Source: Syntrophus sp964555065 (GTDB lineage: Bacteria; Desulfobacterota; Syntrophia; Syntrophales; Syntrophaceae). From it: a stretch of 64,000 nt of DNA. Made by a program: the position numbers and the translations under genes. Below, one piece after another: positions 55,617 to 64,000 of the stretch. Below the pieces are notes generated by a model. The model did not search any database and was not told the origin of the DNA. It saw only the letters and a program-made list of their open reading frames with translations. Positions within the stretch are counted from its first letter, which is position 1; the number at the start of each line of letters is the position of its first letter. The stretch lies in the NCBI GenBank assembly GCA_964555065.1, contig CAZKRB010000005.1, forward strand, positions 7,756-71,755, read 5' to 3'.

Positions 55617-56216
55617 TCATATCGGCGAAAGCAATAATGGTTCCTTTATCTTACTCTGCTTTATTGGGGCTGTCGATCTGCCCGATTTCGATTTGGAAAT
55701 TTTCCGGCTCTGGCCGGAGTCCAGCACCGTATTGCTGATCCAGCCTTCAATGACCTTTCCGCCTGAATCTTTGACGCGGATTTTTGTCCAGTCGCCTTTC
55801 CTCTGGATCTTTTCGAGCGCCGTCCCCCCTTTGAACCGGGCCACGGGACTCCCATCCAGGGAAGGTTTTGACCTGACAACCACCGTATCAAGATTTTTTC
55901 TGATTCGGATGACCGCCCTGCTTTTTCCGGTCTTGGCGTCTTTTTGCTGCTCTATCTTTTCGGTTTTTTTGCCAGGCTCCTCACCTGTGCCAGGCTCTTC
56001 CTTCTCCAGAGATTCTGTTGATTCCGAAGGGGGAGCTTCACGGTTCTCATCGTTTTCCACCATCGACTGGCCGATATAGACGACGGCATCCTGGTCCGTT
56101 TTTTCTGCCTTTTCCGTTGCCGGCGGATTCATCTTCGTGCCTGCCATACATCCGTTCATCAACAGGCTCATTCCGATCACGAGAGGGAACATCAGCTTAC
56201 CGATCTGCAAAGTCAT
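55617..56216 (-). CDS. SH3-domain lipoprotein
   Basis: 199 residues. A lipoprotein signal with lipobox LMNGC near residue 23, a long acidic Glu/Lys linker (about 30-95), then a bacterial SH3 domain (VVRSKPSLDGSPVARFKGG, WTKIRVKDSGG, GWISNTVL) and a basic tail. It probably binds peptidoglycan or an envelope partner. A short gap separates it from the zinc-ribbon gene upstream (56235). Confidence 0.78.
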   Translation of the reverse strand: MTLQIGKLMFPLVIGMSLLMNGCMAGTKMNPPATEKAEKTDQDAVVYIGQSMVENDENREAPPSESTESLEKEEPGTGEEPGKKTEKIEQQKDAKTGKSRAVIRIRKNLDTVVVRSKPSLDGSPVARFKGGTALEKIQRKGDWTKIRVKDSGGKVIEGWISNTVLDSGQSRKISKSKSGRSTAPIKQSKIKEPLLLSPI

Positions 56217-56234
56217 TCGTCACTCCTTAAGGCA

Positions 56235-57260
56235 TTAAGGTATTTTCTCCAGCGCCACGATTTTGAAAAGACCGTTCTCCTTTCGCATCACGACCCTGAA
56301 AGCCATCTTCGTGGACAGGGAATCGCCCGTTCTGCGGGAATAGGCGTTCATGGACCATTCAACAACGGCCGACGCCCCGCTTTCGGAAAGGCGTTGATCC
56401 CGGAGAGCATAATCCAGGGTCCGATAGTCATACTGTTCCCAGCTGGCGAGGGTGGCGGATTTCTTTTCCTTCAAGGATTTAAATTCCGGCGAATAGCAGG
56501 AAAGGAATAGATCAATGTTTTTGGTAAGATTTGCTTGTTTGAGGGTTGCAATCACCTGTTCGAATTCCTCTTGAGGAGAGGGTGCCGGTTTGGCGATTCT
56601 TTCCTCTTTATTCTGCCCTTTTCCGGTGGCACGACCGGATATTTGCCCGGTTTCCAGGGTCCTGCCGTTATTTTCCGTGAACCTGACATATCCCCAATAG
56701 CCCCCTGCGGTCACCAAAATTGCGGCAACGATCAAGAGGATGATTTTTCCCCTCGGTACGGTTGATTCCTGCACGGTTGCCGGCTCCCGTCCATCCCGGC
56801 GGCTCTCGGGAAGCGCCGGATCTGGATTGCCGGCCCCGGGGAAAGGCGGCGACACTGCCGACGGCCGGTGATCCACTTCCCGTATATCGTCGGAAGCCGC
56901 CGCATCTGCCTTCGGCTCCTCCCGATTCAATGGATGGGCTTTCGCTGAAGGGAGACCGGCTTCGCTGTCCGCTTCCGGATTGCCGGTTGATGAGATGTCA
57001 GCGGACGGAATGGACGGAGGAAGGAGATCACTCAGCGCTGTTCCATCGGGAGAATCGGATGGAACAGTCGGGTCGGAAACCGGGGCATTTCCCCGAGCAG
57101 GCGGAAGAGAATCCCCATCGCCGGCTTCCGTTTTCAGGGGATTCAAAACGTCATCCTGATTCGGCAAATTGTCTGGAGCTCTTTTCAGCCGGCTGCCGCA
57201 GAATTTGCAGAATTTCTTTTTGTCGTCAAACTCAATCGCACAGTTTTCACAATAGGACAT
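56235..57260 (-). CDS. Zinc-ribbon membrane protein with C-terminal NTF2-like domain
   Basis: 341 residues. N-terminal zinc ribbon (SYCENCAIEF, KFCKFCGSRLK), a Pro/Ser/Asp-rich linker of about 140 residues, a single membrane segment (KIILLIVAAILVTAGGYWGY, about 172-191) and a C-terminal domain (FEQVIATLKQANLTKNIDLF, YSPEFKSLKEKKSATLASWE) that looks NTF2-like. The ribbon would be cytosolic and the last domain periplasmic. Function unknown. Confidence 0.72.
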   Translation of the reverse strand: MSYCENCAIEFDDKKKFCKFCGSRLKRAPDNLPNQDDVLNPLKTEAGDGDSLPPARGNAPVSDPTVPSDSPDGTALSDLLPPSIPSADISSTGNPEADSEAGLPSAKAHPLNREEPKADAAASDDIREVDHRPSAVSPPFPGAGNPDPALPESRRDGREPATVQESTVPRGKIILLIVAAILVTAGGYWGYVRFTENNGRTLETGQISGRATGKGQNKEERIAKPAPSPQEEFEQVIATLKQANLTKNIDLFLSCYSPEFKSLKEKKSATLASWEQYDYRTLDYALRDQRLSESGASAVVEWSMNAYSRRTGDSLSTKMAFRVVMRKENGLFKIVALEKIP

Positions 57261-57758
57261 CCGATATCCCTTCCCCGGTTGCTTGGGTTATTTCAAGTGG
57301 CAGCCGTTACCCGCGCTGGGAAAACACCCTGTCTCCTGGAAACAAGACTGACGCCGGTCCGCCGAGCCGGTCTGCACGGAATAAAAAAATCCGCTCTATT
57401 CCCATTAGACCGGTTGTTGAAAGGGGCAATGATCTGATGAATCGGAATGACAAGGATCGCCCCTGTAAAATTGCGGCCCATTCTCGCTCCACAGAAGGGA
57501 AAAGTCAATAAGAACGGCCTGTATTTGACAATTTAACCTGGAAAAGGCTCCTCATCGGCCGCCCCCGGACGGCTCGGACCATCGGTCTCTTCCTGGTGGG
57601 CTCCCATGACGCCCACTTCCCTCTCCAGGGGCCTCGACGCTTCGGAAACAGGACGCTCTGTTCGCTGCGCTTGTAAAAGGTCAGAAAGTTGGCAGCGTCG
57701 GGATCATCCGCCACGCCCTCATCGAGGAGAGGATCTTTCGAGACGGCCGCCGGAACGT
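57261..57758. other. Intergenic region, no firm gene
   Basis: About 500 bases. On the minus strand a frame from 57714 to 57505 (69 codons, GTG start, ADDPDAANFLTFYKRSEQ) follows the MBL gene and could be a small or degraded protein; I recognise no family. A 71-codon frame at 57293-57508 looks spurious. No promoter or terminator is clear. Confidence 0.4.
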
Positions 57759-59024
57759 TCAGAATCCAACCTTTTCCAGCAGGTCGATGATATGGGGTTT
57801 TCCTTCTTCGGCGATCCGGACCTTCCGTGCAAAATCTTCATGGACGCTGAAAAAATTCGTCAAGCTGTGCTTTTCCGGCGACCAGTCCTCCCTCACCGCA
57901 ACGCCCGGGAACCTGGCCTTACGAACCTTTTCTTTCTGCTGCTCCCGTTTCCAATCCTCCTCGCGCCGGGCATCGATCTCCCCGATGGGATAGGTGAGAT
58001 GAATCATAAATTGCCGCCCCCCGCTTTCATCCAGGAGCATCTGCAGGGTCTTCCGCTCTGGATTGCCGTACTTGCCGTTGCCTGAAAACACATAGTGGTC
58101 CGCACGGATCCGCTGGAAGAAGATCGGATCCAGGTTCCGGTCACTGCCGTGATGGGGCATCTTGAGGATGTCCACGTGCATCCTATCGCCGGCCTTCAGC
58201 AGCCCCACGAGCTCCAGGCCCTGCAAAATCTTGTCGCCCCGGGCGTCGCCGGTAAAGAGCATCCGCTTTCCGCCGGCTTCAGCAAGGATGACGATGCTCG
58301 ACAGGTTGGGAATGGACGTGTCCGTGAAGGCTGCCGGAACCGCTGTTGTCTTCTTTTCCGCGCTGCGCTTCTTGAGCCATTCATCGTACTCCTGCTGCAA
58401 GTCATCGAGTTCCCTCTTCATCGGCCCCACCACCACAAGGCTCAGGTCCCTGCCCATATCGATGGCCTCGGCCTCCTGGACCGCCATGATCAATCGGCCG
58501 TTAAACTGTGGGTTGTGAGGAAGGTTCAGCTTTCTGGCATCGGCGCTCAGCCGGAATCCCTGCCCGACACCGGCAAGAACCATGGCCGCGGCGGGTTCCA
58601 TTTCTTCCCTGTCCGGTTCGCCGTCAAGGGATGCGGCTCCGGACGAAGCCGTCACGGCGGACAGCAGTTCGTCCGGTTTGTTGCCGATGATGTTGTCGAA
58701 GGTGTTGTGCCAGAAGCTGCGGATCTTGAGCGGCTGCGGCTGTTTTGCCTCTTTCGCGGACACGAGTTCGCCCGTCAGTTGCAGAATCCCGCCGATATGG
58801 TCGCTGTCGATATGGCTGACCATGAGGAGATCGATTCCCAGCGCCTGATCGTCGCCAAGAGCGCGCGCCGCTCTGATCTGCGCCAGCCGCTGCTTCAGTC
58901 GGGACCCATAGACCGGTCCCGGCCCGCCATCGATCAGCGCCAGTCCGGGATTGTCTCCCGAGCCGTAATGGACGATCAGGCAGTCACCCTGAAGCGCCCT
59001 CTGCACATCGAGACTGAAAATCAT
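57759..59024 (-). CDS. MBL-fold metallohydrolase, ComEC/Rec2-like
   Basis: 421 residues from the ATG at 59024 with GAGGAGGGG just upstream. LIVHYGSGDNPGLALIDGG and VSHIDSDHIGGILQL carry the metal site in the HxDxDH form seen in ComEC-type MBL domains; LFTGDARG and LKMPHHGSDRN supply further ligands. No membrane segment, so it is a stand-alone cytosolic hydrolase, probably a nuclease or phosphodiesterase. It starts 11 bases after the protease gene ends. Confidence 0.82.
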   Translation of the reverse strand: MIFSLDVQRALQGDCLIVHYGSGDNPGLALIDGGPGPVYGSRLKQRLAQIRAARALGDDQALGIDLLMVSHIDSDHIGGILQLTGELVSAKEAKQPQPLKIRSFWHNTFDNIIGNKPDELLSAVTASSGAASLDGEPDREEMEPAAAMVLAGVGQGFRLSADARKLNLPHNPQFNGRLIMAVQEAEAIDMGRDLSLVVVGPMKRELDDLQQEYDEWLKKRSAEKKTTAVPAAFTDTSIPNLSSIVILAEAGGKRMLFTGDARGDKILQGLELVGLLKAGDRMHVDILKMPHHGSDRNLDPIFFQRIRADHYVFSGNGKYGNPERKTLQMLLDESGGRQFMIHLTYPIGEIDARREEDWKREQQKEKVRKARFPGVAVREDWSPEKHSLTNFFSVHEDFARKVRIAEEGKPHIIDLLEKVGF

Positions 59025-59035
59025 CGGTCCCCTCC

Positions 59036-60955
59036 TCAGACTTTCTGGAAGGCGCGGAGCACATCCAGCATCCCGTGCCCCTGGAAACTGCGCTCGCGGC
59101 CGAGATCGGTCGCGCTCTCGCAGAGAATCTTCTTGATCCGCTGAGGTTCCCCGATAAGCTCCGCATAGCGGGCCATGAGCATGGCTGCCGCCCCGCTCAC
59201 GTGAGGCGCCGCCATACTCGTCCCGTCCAGTTCCCCCCACCCCTGTCCGGGAAGGCAGGACCGGATCCGTTCACCCGGCGCGACCAGATCCGGCTTCAGC
59301 CGTCCATCCCCTGTGGGGCCGCGGCTCGAAAAGAAACTCACGCCGTACGTGTGCGGCTGGAACCGGTGGGTCGCGCCAACGGTGATGACGCCGTCGGCGT
59401 TCCCCGGATCGGTGATGCTGAAGGCGGCATAGCCTTCATAGGAGCCTTCCCTGGTTTCGAACCTCTGATAGCCGAGATTCCCAGCCGCCGCGACAACGAC
59501 GACCCCACTTTCCACGAGGCGGTCGCATTCCTCGCAGACGGGGGTGCGGCCGCAGGCGTAGTTGCGGACGTCATGGGGAATGGAAAGGCTCAGATTGGCG
59601 CCATGGATGCTGAGGTAACCGTGGCGCTCGTTCAAGTAGCGGATATACTGCAGTGCGGCGATAATGGCGAATTCGGTGTCTTCCACCGTCTTCGCCAGCA
59701 CCCGGAAATCGTAGAGTCGGATATCCGGGCACATCCCGTCTGCGTAACCGGGCTCCCCGCCGCTTTCGCCCCGGGCGTCCCGGGCGCTGTCTCCCGCCTG
59801 CTTCCCGCAACTGCCGCTGGCGGCGATAATGCCGGCCACGTGCGTACCATGCTCGCTCGGAGGCCGTGAATTCGGATCGGCGGGATTGATTTCGATGAGC
59901 TTCTCCACCAGTTCCCAGTTGATCGGGCGGTCGTTGTCGGCATCCTCCGCCAGTTTCCGGAGCAGATCGGCGGCTGACGCTTCGGAGAGACCCTGCTTCT
60001 GATTCGTCAGCAGCAGTCCGAGCCTCGCTTTGAGGTCAGACTCCGTCATGTTCAGATAGTCGAGACTGACGATCTGCCGGATATTACTGAAGTCATAAGC
60101 CCTGACAATCCGGCTGCCGCCCTTTCCGTCCCTGAACACGTCGTGCGCGCCGTCGATCCCGGAATCCAGGACGGCCCAGGAGATCTCTTTGCAGCTCACT
60201 TTGAAGAGCGTCCGGGCGGCGTCGCCTTTGACGGCCGGAACCGATTTTTCCAGCGCCGGCATCGCCCTGCGATTGAGAGAGATCTGCCAGATCTGCGCTT
60301 CCAGGGGAAGTTGGCCTTCCTCCTCCCGGATTTCCTTGAAGAGTGCCTGAAGTTCCTCCGCGATGGCGCCCGGGCTTTCGCGCGTAGAGAGCAGACTCCC
60401 GATGTCACGGCTGGATGATTCGTCCTTCAGCGGTTGCATCCCCGCCCAGAGAATGATCCCCGCCAGGGAGAGATAGCGATCCAGGGCCGTAAAATCGGCA
60501 AAACCTTCTGCCAGGCCGGTCCTGGATCCTTCATCGGGCGCCTGCACCCAATCGATGATCGCGCCGATTTTCCGGCGCAGCGTCTCCGGCTCGTACTTTT
60601 CCAGTTCCTGCCGGGTTTTCCGGATTCGCCACCAGTGGGTCATCGGGACGACAATGCGCAGGACTTCCCGGAAGAAAAGGCGGGCGGCCACCAGTCTCTG
60701 CAGGTAGGCAACCTGCGCCTCCTGTCCCCTTGGGTGGGGCAGGCCGACTTCCTGAATCCGCTTCGCGATGCGAACCGCCAGCGGGCCGGCAGGTTGAGTC
60801 TTGTAAGGCGTGATCAGCAGGTCCATCGGTTCCGTCGGCCTGTCGGCGAAAGCGATCCATACATCTCCCAGGATGGGGGAATCCTGCAATTGCCGGCGGG
60901 CGGTCGGTGGACCCAGGAGAACAAGCTCCACGAGAGCGCGCGAAGAATTGGCCAT
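59036..60955 (-). CDS. Subtilisin-like (S8) serine protease with N-terminal helical region
   Basis: 639 residues without a signal peptide. Residues 1-255 are an uncharacterised, mostly helical region. The S8 domain has Asp264 (AVLDSGIDG), His369 (SEHGTHVAGI), oxyanion Asn493 (AAAGN) and Ser580 (DGTSMAAPHVSG), all intact. An insert of about 100 residues between Asp and His includes DYLNMTESDLKARL. Cytosolic location and operon with a lipase and an MBL enzyme recall conflict or defence modules, where such proteases act as effectors or activators. Confidence 0.88.
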   Translation of the reverse strand: MANSSRALVELVLLGPPTARRQLQDSPILGDVWIAFADRPTEPMDLLITPYKTQPAGPLAVRIAKRIQEVGLPHPRGQEAQVAYLQRLVAARLFFREVLRIVVPMTHWWRIRKTRQELEKYEPETLRRKIGAIIDWVQAPDEGSRTGLAEGFADFTALDRYLSLAGIILWAGMQPLKDESSSRDIGSLLSTRESPGAIAEELQALFKEIREEEGQLPLEAQIWQISLNRRAMPALEKSVPAVKGDAARTLFKVSCKEISWAVLDSGIDGAHDVFRDGKGGSRIVRAYDFSNIRQIVSLDYLNMTESDLKARLGLLLTNQKQGLSEASAADLLRKLAEDADNDRPINWELVEKLIEINPADPNSRPPSEHGTHVAGIIAASGSCGKQAGDSARDARGESGGEPGYADGMCPDIRLYDFRVLAKTVEDTEFAIIAALQYIRYLNERHGYLSIHGANLSLSIPHDVRNYACGRTPVCEECDRLVESGVVVVAAAGNLGYQRFETREGSYEGYAAFSITDPGNADGVITVGATHRFQPHTYGVSFFSSRGPTGDGRLKPDLVAPGERIRSCLPGQGWGELDGTSMAAPHVSGAAAMLMARYAELIGEPQRIKKILCESATDLGRERSFQGHGMLDVLRAFQKV

Positions 60956-60958
60956 GGC

Positions 60959-62095
60959 TTACACTCCTTGCTGCGGGTAGGGGAAGTCGGCCGGTCGGCC
61001 CAGCCGGGGATCGACATGCCGGCGCAGCGCGGCATCGCACACCGCGTATCCCCAATTGATCAGCCTTTCTTGGAGTTGATCGTCGAGGCGTTTGAGCCGG
61101 GTCGGCGTCTCGGCCAGCGCCATGGTCCGGTCATGGGGACAGTCGAGGGGATCGGCAAGCCCGTAGTCGGCGATATGGCTCCGGATGCCCCAGTAGGCTC
61201 CTTTGCGGGCGCCGGATTGGAAGGAGTCAATCACCTGCCGTTTGCGCAGCGAGCGCACCTGATTATCGACGAGGTTCAGGACCCGGTAGGAGTGGCGCGC
61301 CCAGTCGCGTTTCGGGTCCTCCTCCGGCTGGAGCTTGCCGCCGCCGTCGCTGACCAGGACGGTTTCATAGCGCTTCCAGGCGGTCTCGAGGCCGAGGTTG
61401 TCATAAACGCCGCCGTCCGTGAGGACCACCCGCGAAGTGAAGGGCTTGTACTGCAGGTCAAGGCCCGAATCGGGCGTGAAGGTTCCAGGATCGAACCGCA
61501 TCTCGACGGGCGACAGCAGCGGCGGAAAAGCGGAGGAGGCGGCAACCGCCTCTGCGAGCAGGATCTTCGGGGTTCTGATCTCGCCGACCCGGTAGTCCCG
61601 CATGTAAGGTTTCATGAAGCGCCAGAGCGCACCGGACTGAACGTTGGTGGCGTTGATCACGAAGCGCGGCGCATCGGGCAGATCCTGCAGGGTTGCCCCC
61701 TGGAAAAGAATCCGGTCGTAGTACCCGGCAATGCGTTCGCTGATGGTGCCGGGCAGAGCCGTTCCCCAGAGAATGGCGTCGGCATCGATGGTTTCGCCGG
61801 CCAGCGTTCGGATCGGGGCAACGACCTGCGGTTCGAAATCGGACCGGAGGCGGAGGGGGTCGAAACTGAGCCGGCTCCACTGCAGCGCGAGCACTCCCGC
61901 CGTGATGGAGCCGCCCGAGACGCTCGAGATTCTCTTGACGTCCCGAAGCAGCTGCGTCTCATAAAGCCGCCAGAGGACGCCCACATGGAACAGCATGGCA
62001 CGATAACCCCCGCCGGACAGGCAGAGGGCTGTTCCGGTTTCGAGTCTGCTTTCCGGAGAATCCGTAGCGATTTTTTCCACCGGTGCGTTAGACAT
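60959..62095 (-). CDS. Patatin-like phospholipase
   Basis: 378 residues from the ATG at 62095, with AAAGGAGG eight bases upstream. LCLSGGGYRAMLFHVG is the oxyanion loop, ISSVSGGSITAG the nucleophile elbow (Ser60), and VVLTDGGVYDNLG provides the catalytic Asp. No signal peptide. Patatins cleave acyl chains from membrane lipids; cytosolic copies are common effectors in phage-defence systems and secreted ones are toxins. It ends 3 bases before the protease start. Confidence 0.88.
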   Translation of the reverse strand: MSNAPVEKIATDSPESRLETGTALCLSGGGYRAMLFHVGVLWRLYETQLLRDVKRISSVSGGSITAGVLALQWSRLSFDPLRLRSDFEPQVVAPIRTLAGETIDADAILWGTALPGTISERIAGYYDRILFQGATLQDLPDAPRFVINATNVQSGALWRFMKPYMRDYRVGEIRTPKILLAEAVAASSAFPPLLSPVEMRFDPGTFTPDSGLDLQYKPFTSRVVLTDGGVYDNLGLETAWKRYETVLVSDGGGKLQPEEDPKRDWARHSYRVLNLVDNQVRSLRKRQVIDSFQSGARKGAYWGIRSHIADYGLADPLDCPHDRTMALAETPTRLKRLDDQLQERLINWGYAVCDAALRRHVDPRLGRPADFPYPQQGV

Positions 62096-62202
62096 AGGCT
62101 TAAACCTCCTTTGTTGCTGATTCTCCCTCAGCCCTCGTCGGGCCGCCCTGTACTGCGGCGACGGAGGTCCGGCAGGAGATTCCGCGACCTCAACCCCCGG
62201 AA

Positions 62203-62889
62203 TCAATAGCGGCTGCAGTCCACTTCGCTGATGGGAATCACCCTCGGCTCCATGGCAAGGGTCCTGCCGTTCGTCTTTACTTTGCCGGTGACGAAGTTCC
62301 GCGCGGTGCGCATCTCCCGTCCCAAGGCCCGGTCCACCCGACAGACGTCATCCCGGAGGAGGCGGAGATCTCCCAGGGCGGGGTCGTAACCAAATTCGAG
62401 GCCGACCTCCACGGTTTCACGGGAACCCCTCAGCCAACCGATCTGCAACCGGCCGTCTGAAATCGATATCTCGATGGGCGACGCCGTTTCCCCGTAGGAA
62501 CCCATCATGCCGAGGCAGGTTGTGCAGGGAAGAAGCCGTTCGGCCAGCGCCTGCCGATGGTAGCCGCCCGACGGGTCAGCGAAAAGGATCAGCAGGGCAC
62601 GGGGAAGCCCCTCCTTGTTCTCGCCCTTTCCCGTGAGCGACAGCGGAAGGAGGCTCACGGCGGCATCAGGCCGTCCGTCGCCGTTCAAGTCGCCCGTTGC
62701 CGCACGCTCGACGGTCCAGCCCTCCGGCACGTAAGCCTCGAAGAAAGCAGCCGGTCCCTTTCCCGGCTTCGCCTGACCGGCGTCAAGGGCTGGCGCTTTC
62801 CCTCCGGTTTCGGGGGGGCGTTTGAAATCACCGAGGCTGCAGGCGCCGCACAGAATAAGGATCAATGCCACCAGCAGATGCTTTTTCAT
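62203..62889 (-). CDS. Lipoprotein with FG-GAP-like calcium motif
   Basis: 228 residues from the ATG at 62889. Signal with lipobox CGAC (Cys about residue 17), then a domain with ATGDLNGDGRPDAAVSLLP, a D-x-N-x-D calcium loop of the FG-GAP/VCBS type, and a pair of Cys (PCTTCLG). It overlaps the end of the LysM-GH19 gene's frame by a few bases upstream of its own start region and precedes the patatin gene. An inhibitor or immunity role for the lysozyme is possible but unproven. Confidence 0.7.
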   Translation of the reverse strand: MKKHLLVALILILCGACSLGDFKRPPETGGKAPALDAGQAKPGKGPAAFFEAYVPEGWTVERAATGDLNGDGRPDAAVSLLPLSLTGKGENKEGLPRALLILFADPSGGYHRQALAERLLPCTTCLGMMGSYGETASPIEISISDGRLQIGWLRGSRETVEVGLEFGYDPALGDLRLLRDDVCRVDRALGREMRTARNFVTGKVKTNGRTLAMEPRVIPISEVDCSRY

Positions 62890-63050
62890 AAGCTCTTCCA
62901 GTCCCAGATTCCCCGTGGAGGATGAGGCCTGTCCTTTACGGGATGGCTTTGCCCGAAGGCCATGCAGCCCGGTCTTTCCCATCGGTGCGGCACGGGGAAG
63001 TTGAAGCGCGAGACGCCCTGATTCCCCGCCGTCCGCCCCGCCGCTTTTTT

Positions 63051-63863
63051 TCAAAGCAGGCAGCCCCGCAGGATCTGTTCGAAATCCTCGGCATAACCTT
63101 TGATCTCCGCGGCCTTGTCGTGCCCATTGATCACCTGCCGAGCATTGTAGTAGTCCGCGCGACCCGAGGCAACAAAGTCGCCGATCTTCAAGCCGGTAAA
63201 CGCCCCTTTCCGCATTCCGTAGGACATGATTGCGTAGGCGACTGCAGGCCGCAGCGCGAGGTCCGGGTCCGACGCCAGGTCATACCCGAGCGCTTCTCCG
63301 AGTTTGCGGTAATTCTTCTTCCAGGTGATCTGGACATAGCCGCGCCCGCGGTACCGGTAGCCGTCCCCCTCCCGGGTGTTTCCCATGTCCCGTGCCCGGC
63401 GGCGGCGCGCCTCTGTATCCGCCAGCACCGGGTCGTAGCGGTTGAAATAACTGCGGGAGCCATACTCCGTTATGGGCTTGAACCGATCGGCTGTTTCATG
63501 CTTGACCGTCGCCAGCATATAGGCCATCACCTGGATGTCCGTAACCTCCGGGTCCGACTCCATTCCGGCGAGAAGCTCCTCCAGCCCCTCAACCTGCTCC
63601 TGCGAAAGGCGGCCGAAGCGGCTGCGATAACCGGCGAAAAATCGGGTCCGATCGAACCGGTCGGTAGGGGAAGAGTTCTCCCCCCTTTCCCCCGCAGGGC
63701 TGGCCCGGCTGCCTTCTAGATCCGGCAGGGAAATGCGCTGCCCAGCCGCGAGCGGCGCCGATTCTGAAAGCTCCGGATTGAGCGCCAGGATCGTCGGGAG
63801 ATTCAATCCGTACCGCGCTGCGATCGCCGCAAGGGCGTCGCCTTCTTTCACGATGTAGTCCAT
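63051..63863 (-). CDS. LysM and GH19-type lysozyme/chitinase
   Basis: 270 residues from the ATG at 63863 with GGAGG eight bases upstream. One LysM domain (YIVKEGDALAAIAARYGLN, residues 1-47), a linker, then a lysozyme-like GH19 domain with VKHETADRFKPITEYG, GDGYRYRGRGYVQITWKKNY and NGHDKAAEIKGY. It should cut peptidoglycan or chitin. No Sec signal, so export would need a holin, phage-tail-like device or secretion system. First gene of the minus-strand run ending with the MBL gene. Confidence 0.85.
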   Translation of the reverse strand: MDYIVKEGDALAAIAARYGLNLPTILALNPELSESAPLAAGQRISLPDLEGSRASPAGERGENSSPTDRFDRTRFFAGYRSRFGRLSQEQVEGLEELLAGMESDPEVTDIQVMAYMLATVKHETADRFKPITEYGSRSYFNRYDPVLADTEARRRRARDMGNTREGDGYRYRGRGYVQITWKKNYRKLGEALGYDLASDPDLALRPAVAYAIMSYGMRKGAFTGLKIGDFVASGRADYYNARQVINGHDKAAEIKGYAEDFEQILRGCLL

Positions 63864-64000
63864 AGCCCAGCCTCCTTCAAGGACGGCTTGTCTCTTCGTC
63901 AAGTATCACGGGATCTGAATCGATAATTTCCACTTTACCGCAACGCGAAGCGTAGGGAAACAACTTTAACTTTTCTTTTACAGTTAATTGGGCTTTTGTG

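Noticed and set aside
57293..57508. 71-codon minus-strand gene
   Set aside because: No family motif, no ribosome site and overlapping alternative frames of similar quality.

Overview
This is a 64 kb stretch of a Gram-negative chromosome, given as draft sequence with two runs of N (100 bases at 2229-2328 and 10 bases at 54018-54027). Lipoproteins, an outer-membrane porin, a ferredoxin:thioredoxin reductase-like protein with a glutaredoxin, and the general gene order suggest an anaerobic member of the Desulfobacterota (former Deltaproteobacteria), perhaps of the Syntrophus type. That placement is inference; there is no rRNA gene in the window. I saw no tRNA gene, CRISPR array, prophage or intact insertion sequence.

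Layout. Bases 1-21,300 are mainly housekeeping: a ComEA-like protein, aspartokinase, tsaE and acpS (both cut by the assembly gap), folP, ftsH, tilS and a HAD phosphatase; a DUF2520 ketopantoate reductase candidate overlapping panB; a SurA/PrsA-type lipoprotein; a glycosyltransferase-like gene and miaA; a MATE transporter; queF, a MalY/PatB aminotransferase, the glutaredoxin/FTR pair, a ThDP enzyme and small conserved genes. Bases 21,300-52,764 are dominated by a phosphate-starvation (Pho) regulon. Bases 52,860-54,996 hold groES-groEL. The rest, all on the minus strand, holds zinc-ribbon and SH3 envelope proteins and a run of LysM-GH19 lysozyme, lipoprotein, patatin phospholipase, subtilisin-like protease and MBL-fold hydrolase.

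The main result is the Pho regulon. Eleven promoters, plus one weaker candidate, share one architecture that can be read directly: four 5-mers at an exact 11-base period (TTCAY or TTAAY, with the fourth usually GCAAY or GTAAY), then 10 bases, then a -10 hexamer. They face a HAD phosphatase, the operon that carries phoB, phoH2, phoA, a DUF3562 gene, a porin, several small zinc-ribbon and unknown proteins, a P-type ATPase operon and pstSCAB-phoU-phoR. phoB and phoR are encoded 24 kb apart, each behind such a promoter.

Within this regulon, 39,815-46,393 encodes an unusual set: two small HMA-fold proteins that lack the metal-binding CxxC and carry basic residues (the type called CoBaHMA in calcyanins), a glycine-rich DUF5132-like protein, a 302-residue protein with six 22-residue amphipathic repeats, a P2A-type ATPase with all SERCA-type Ca2+ ligands conserved or conservatively replaced and its own HMA-like N-terminus, and a MetK-like enzyme with altered active-site residues. 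A decayed HMA copy and a second DUF5132 gene lie just upstream. I propose this is a phosphate-starvation-induced calcium-handling, possibly compartment-forming, system.

Several genes are broken: phoA has one in-frame TAA, a hybrid histidine kinase has a frameshift, and groEL, acpS and tsaE are interrupted only by assembly gaps.
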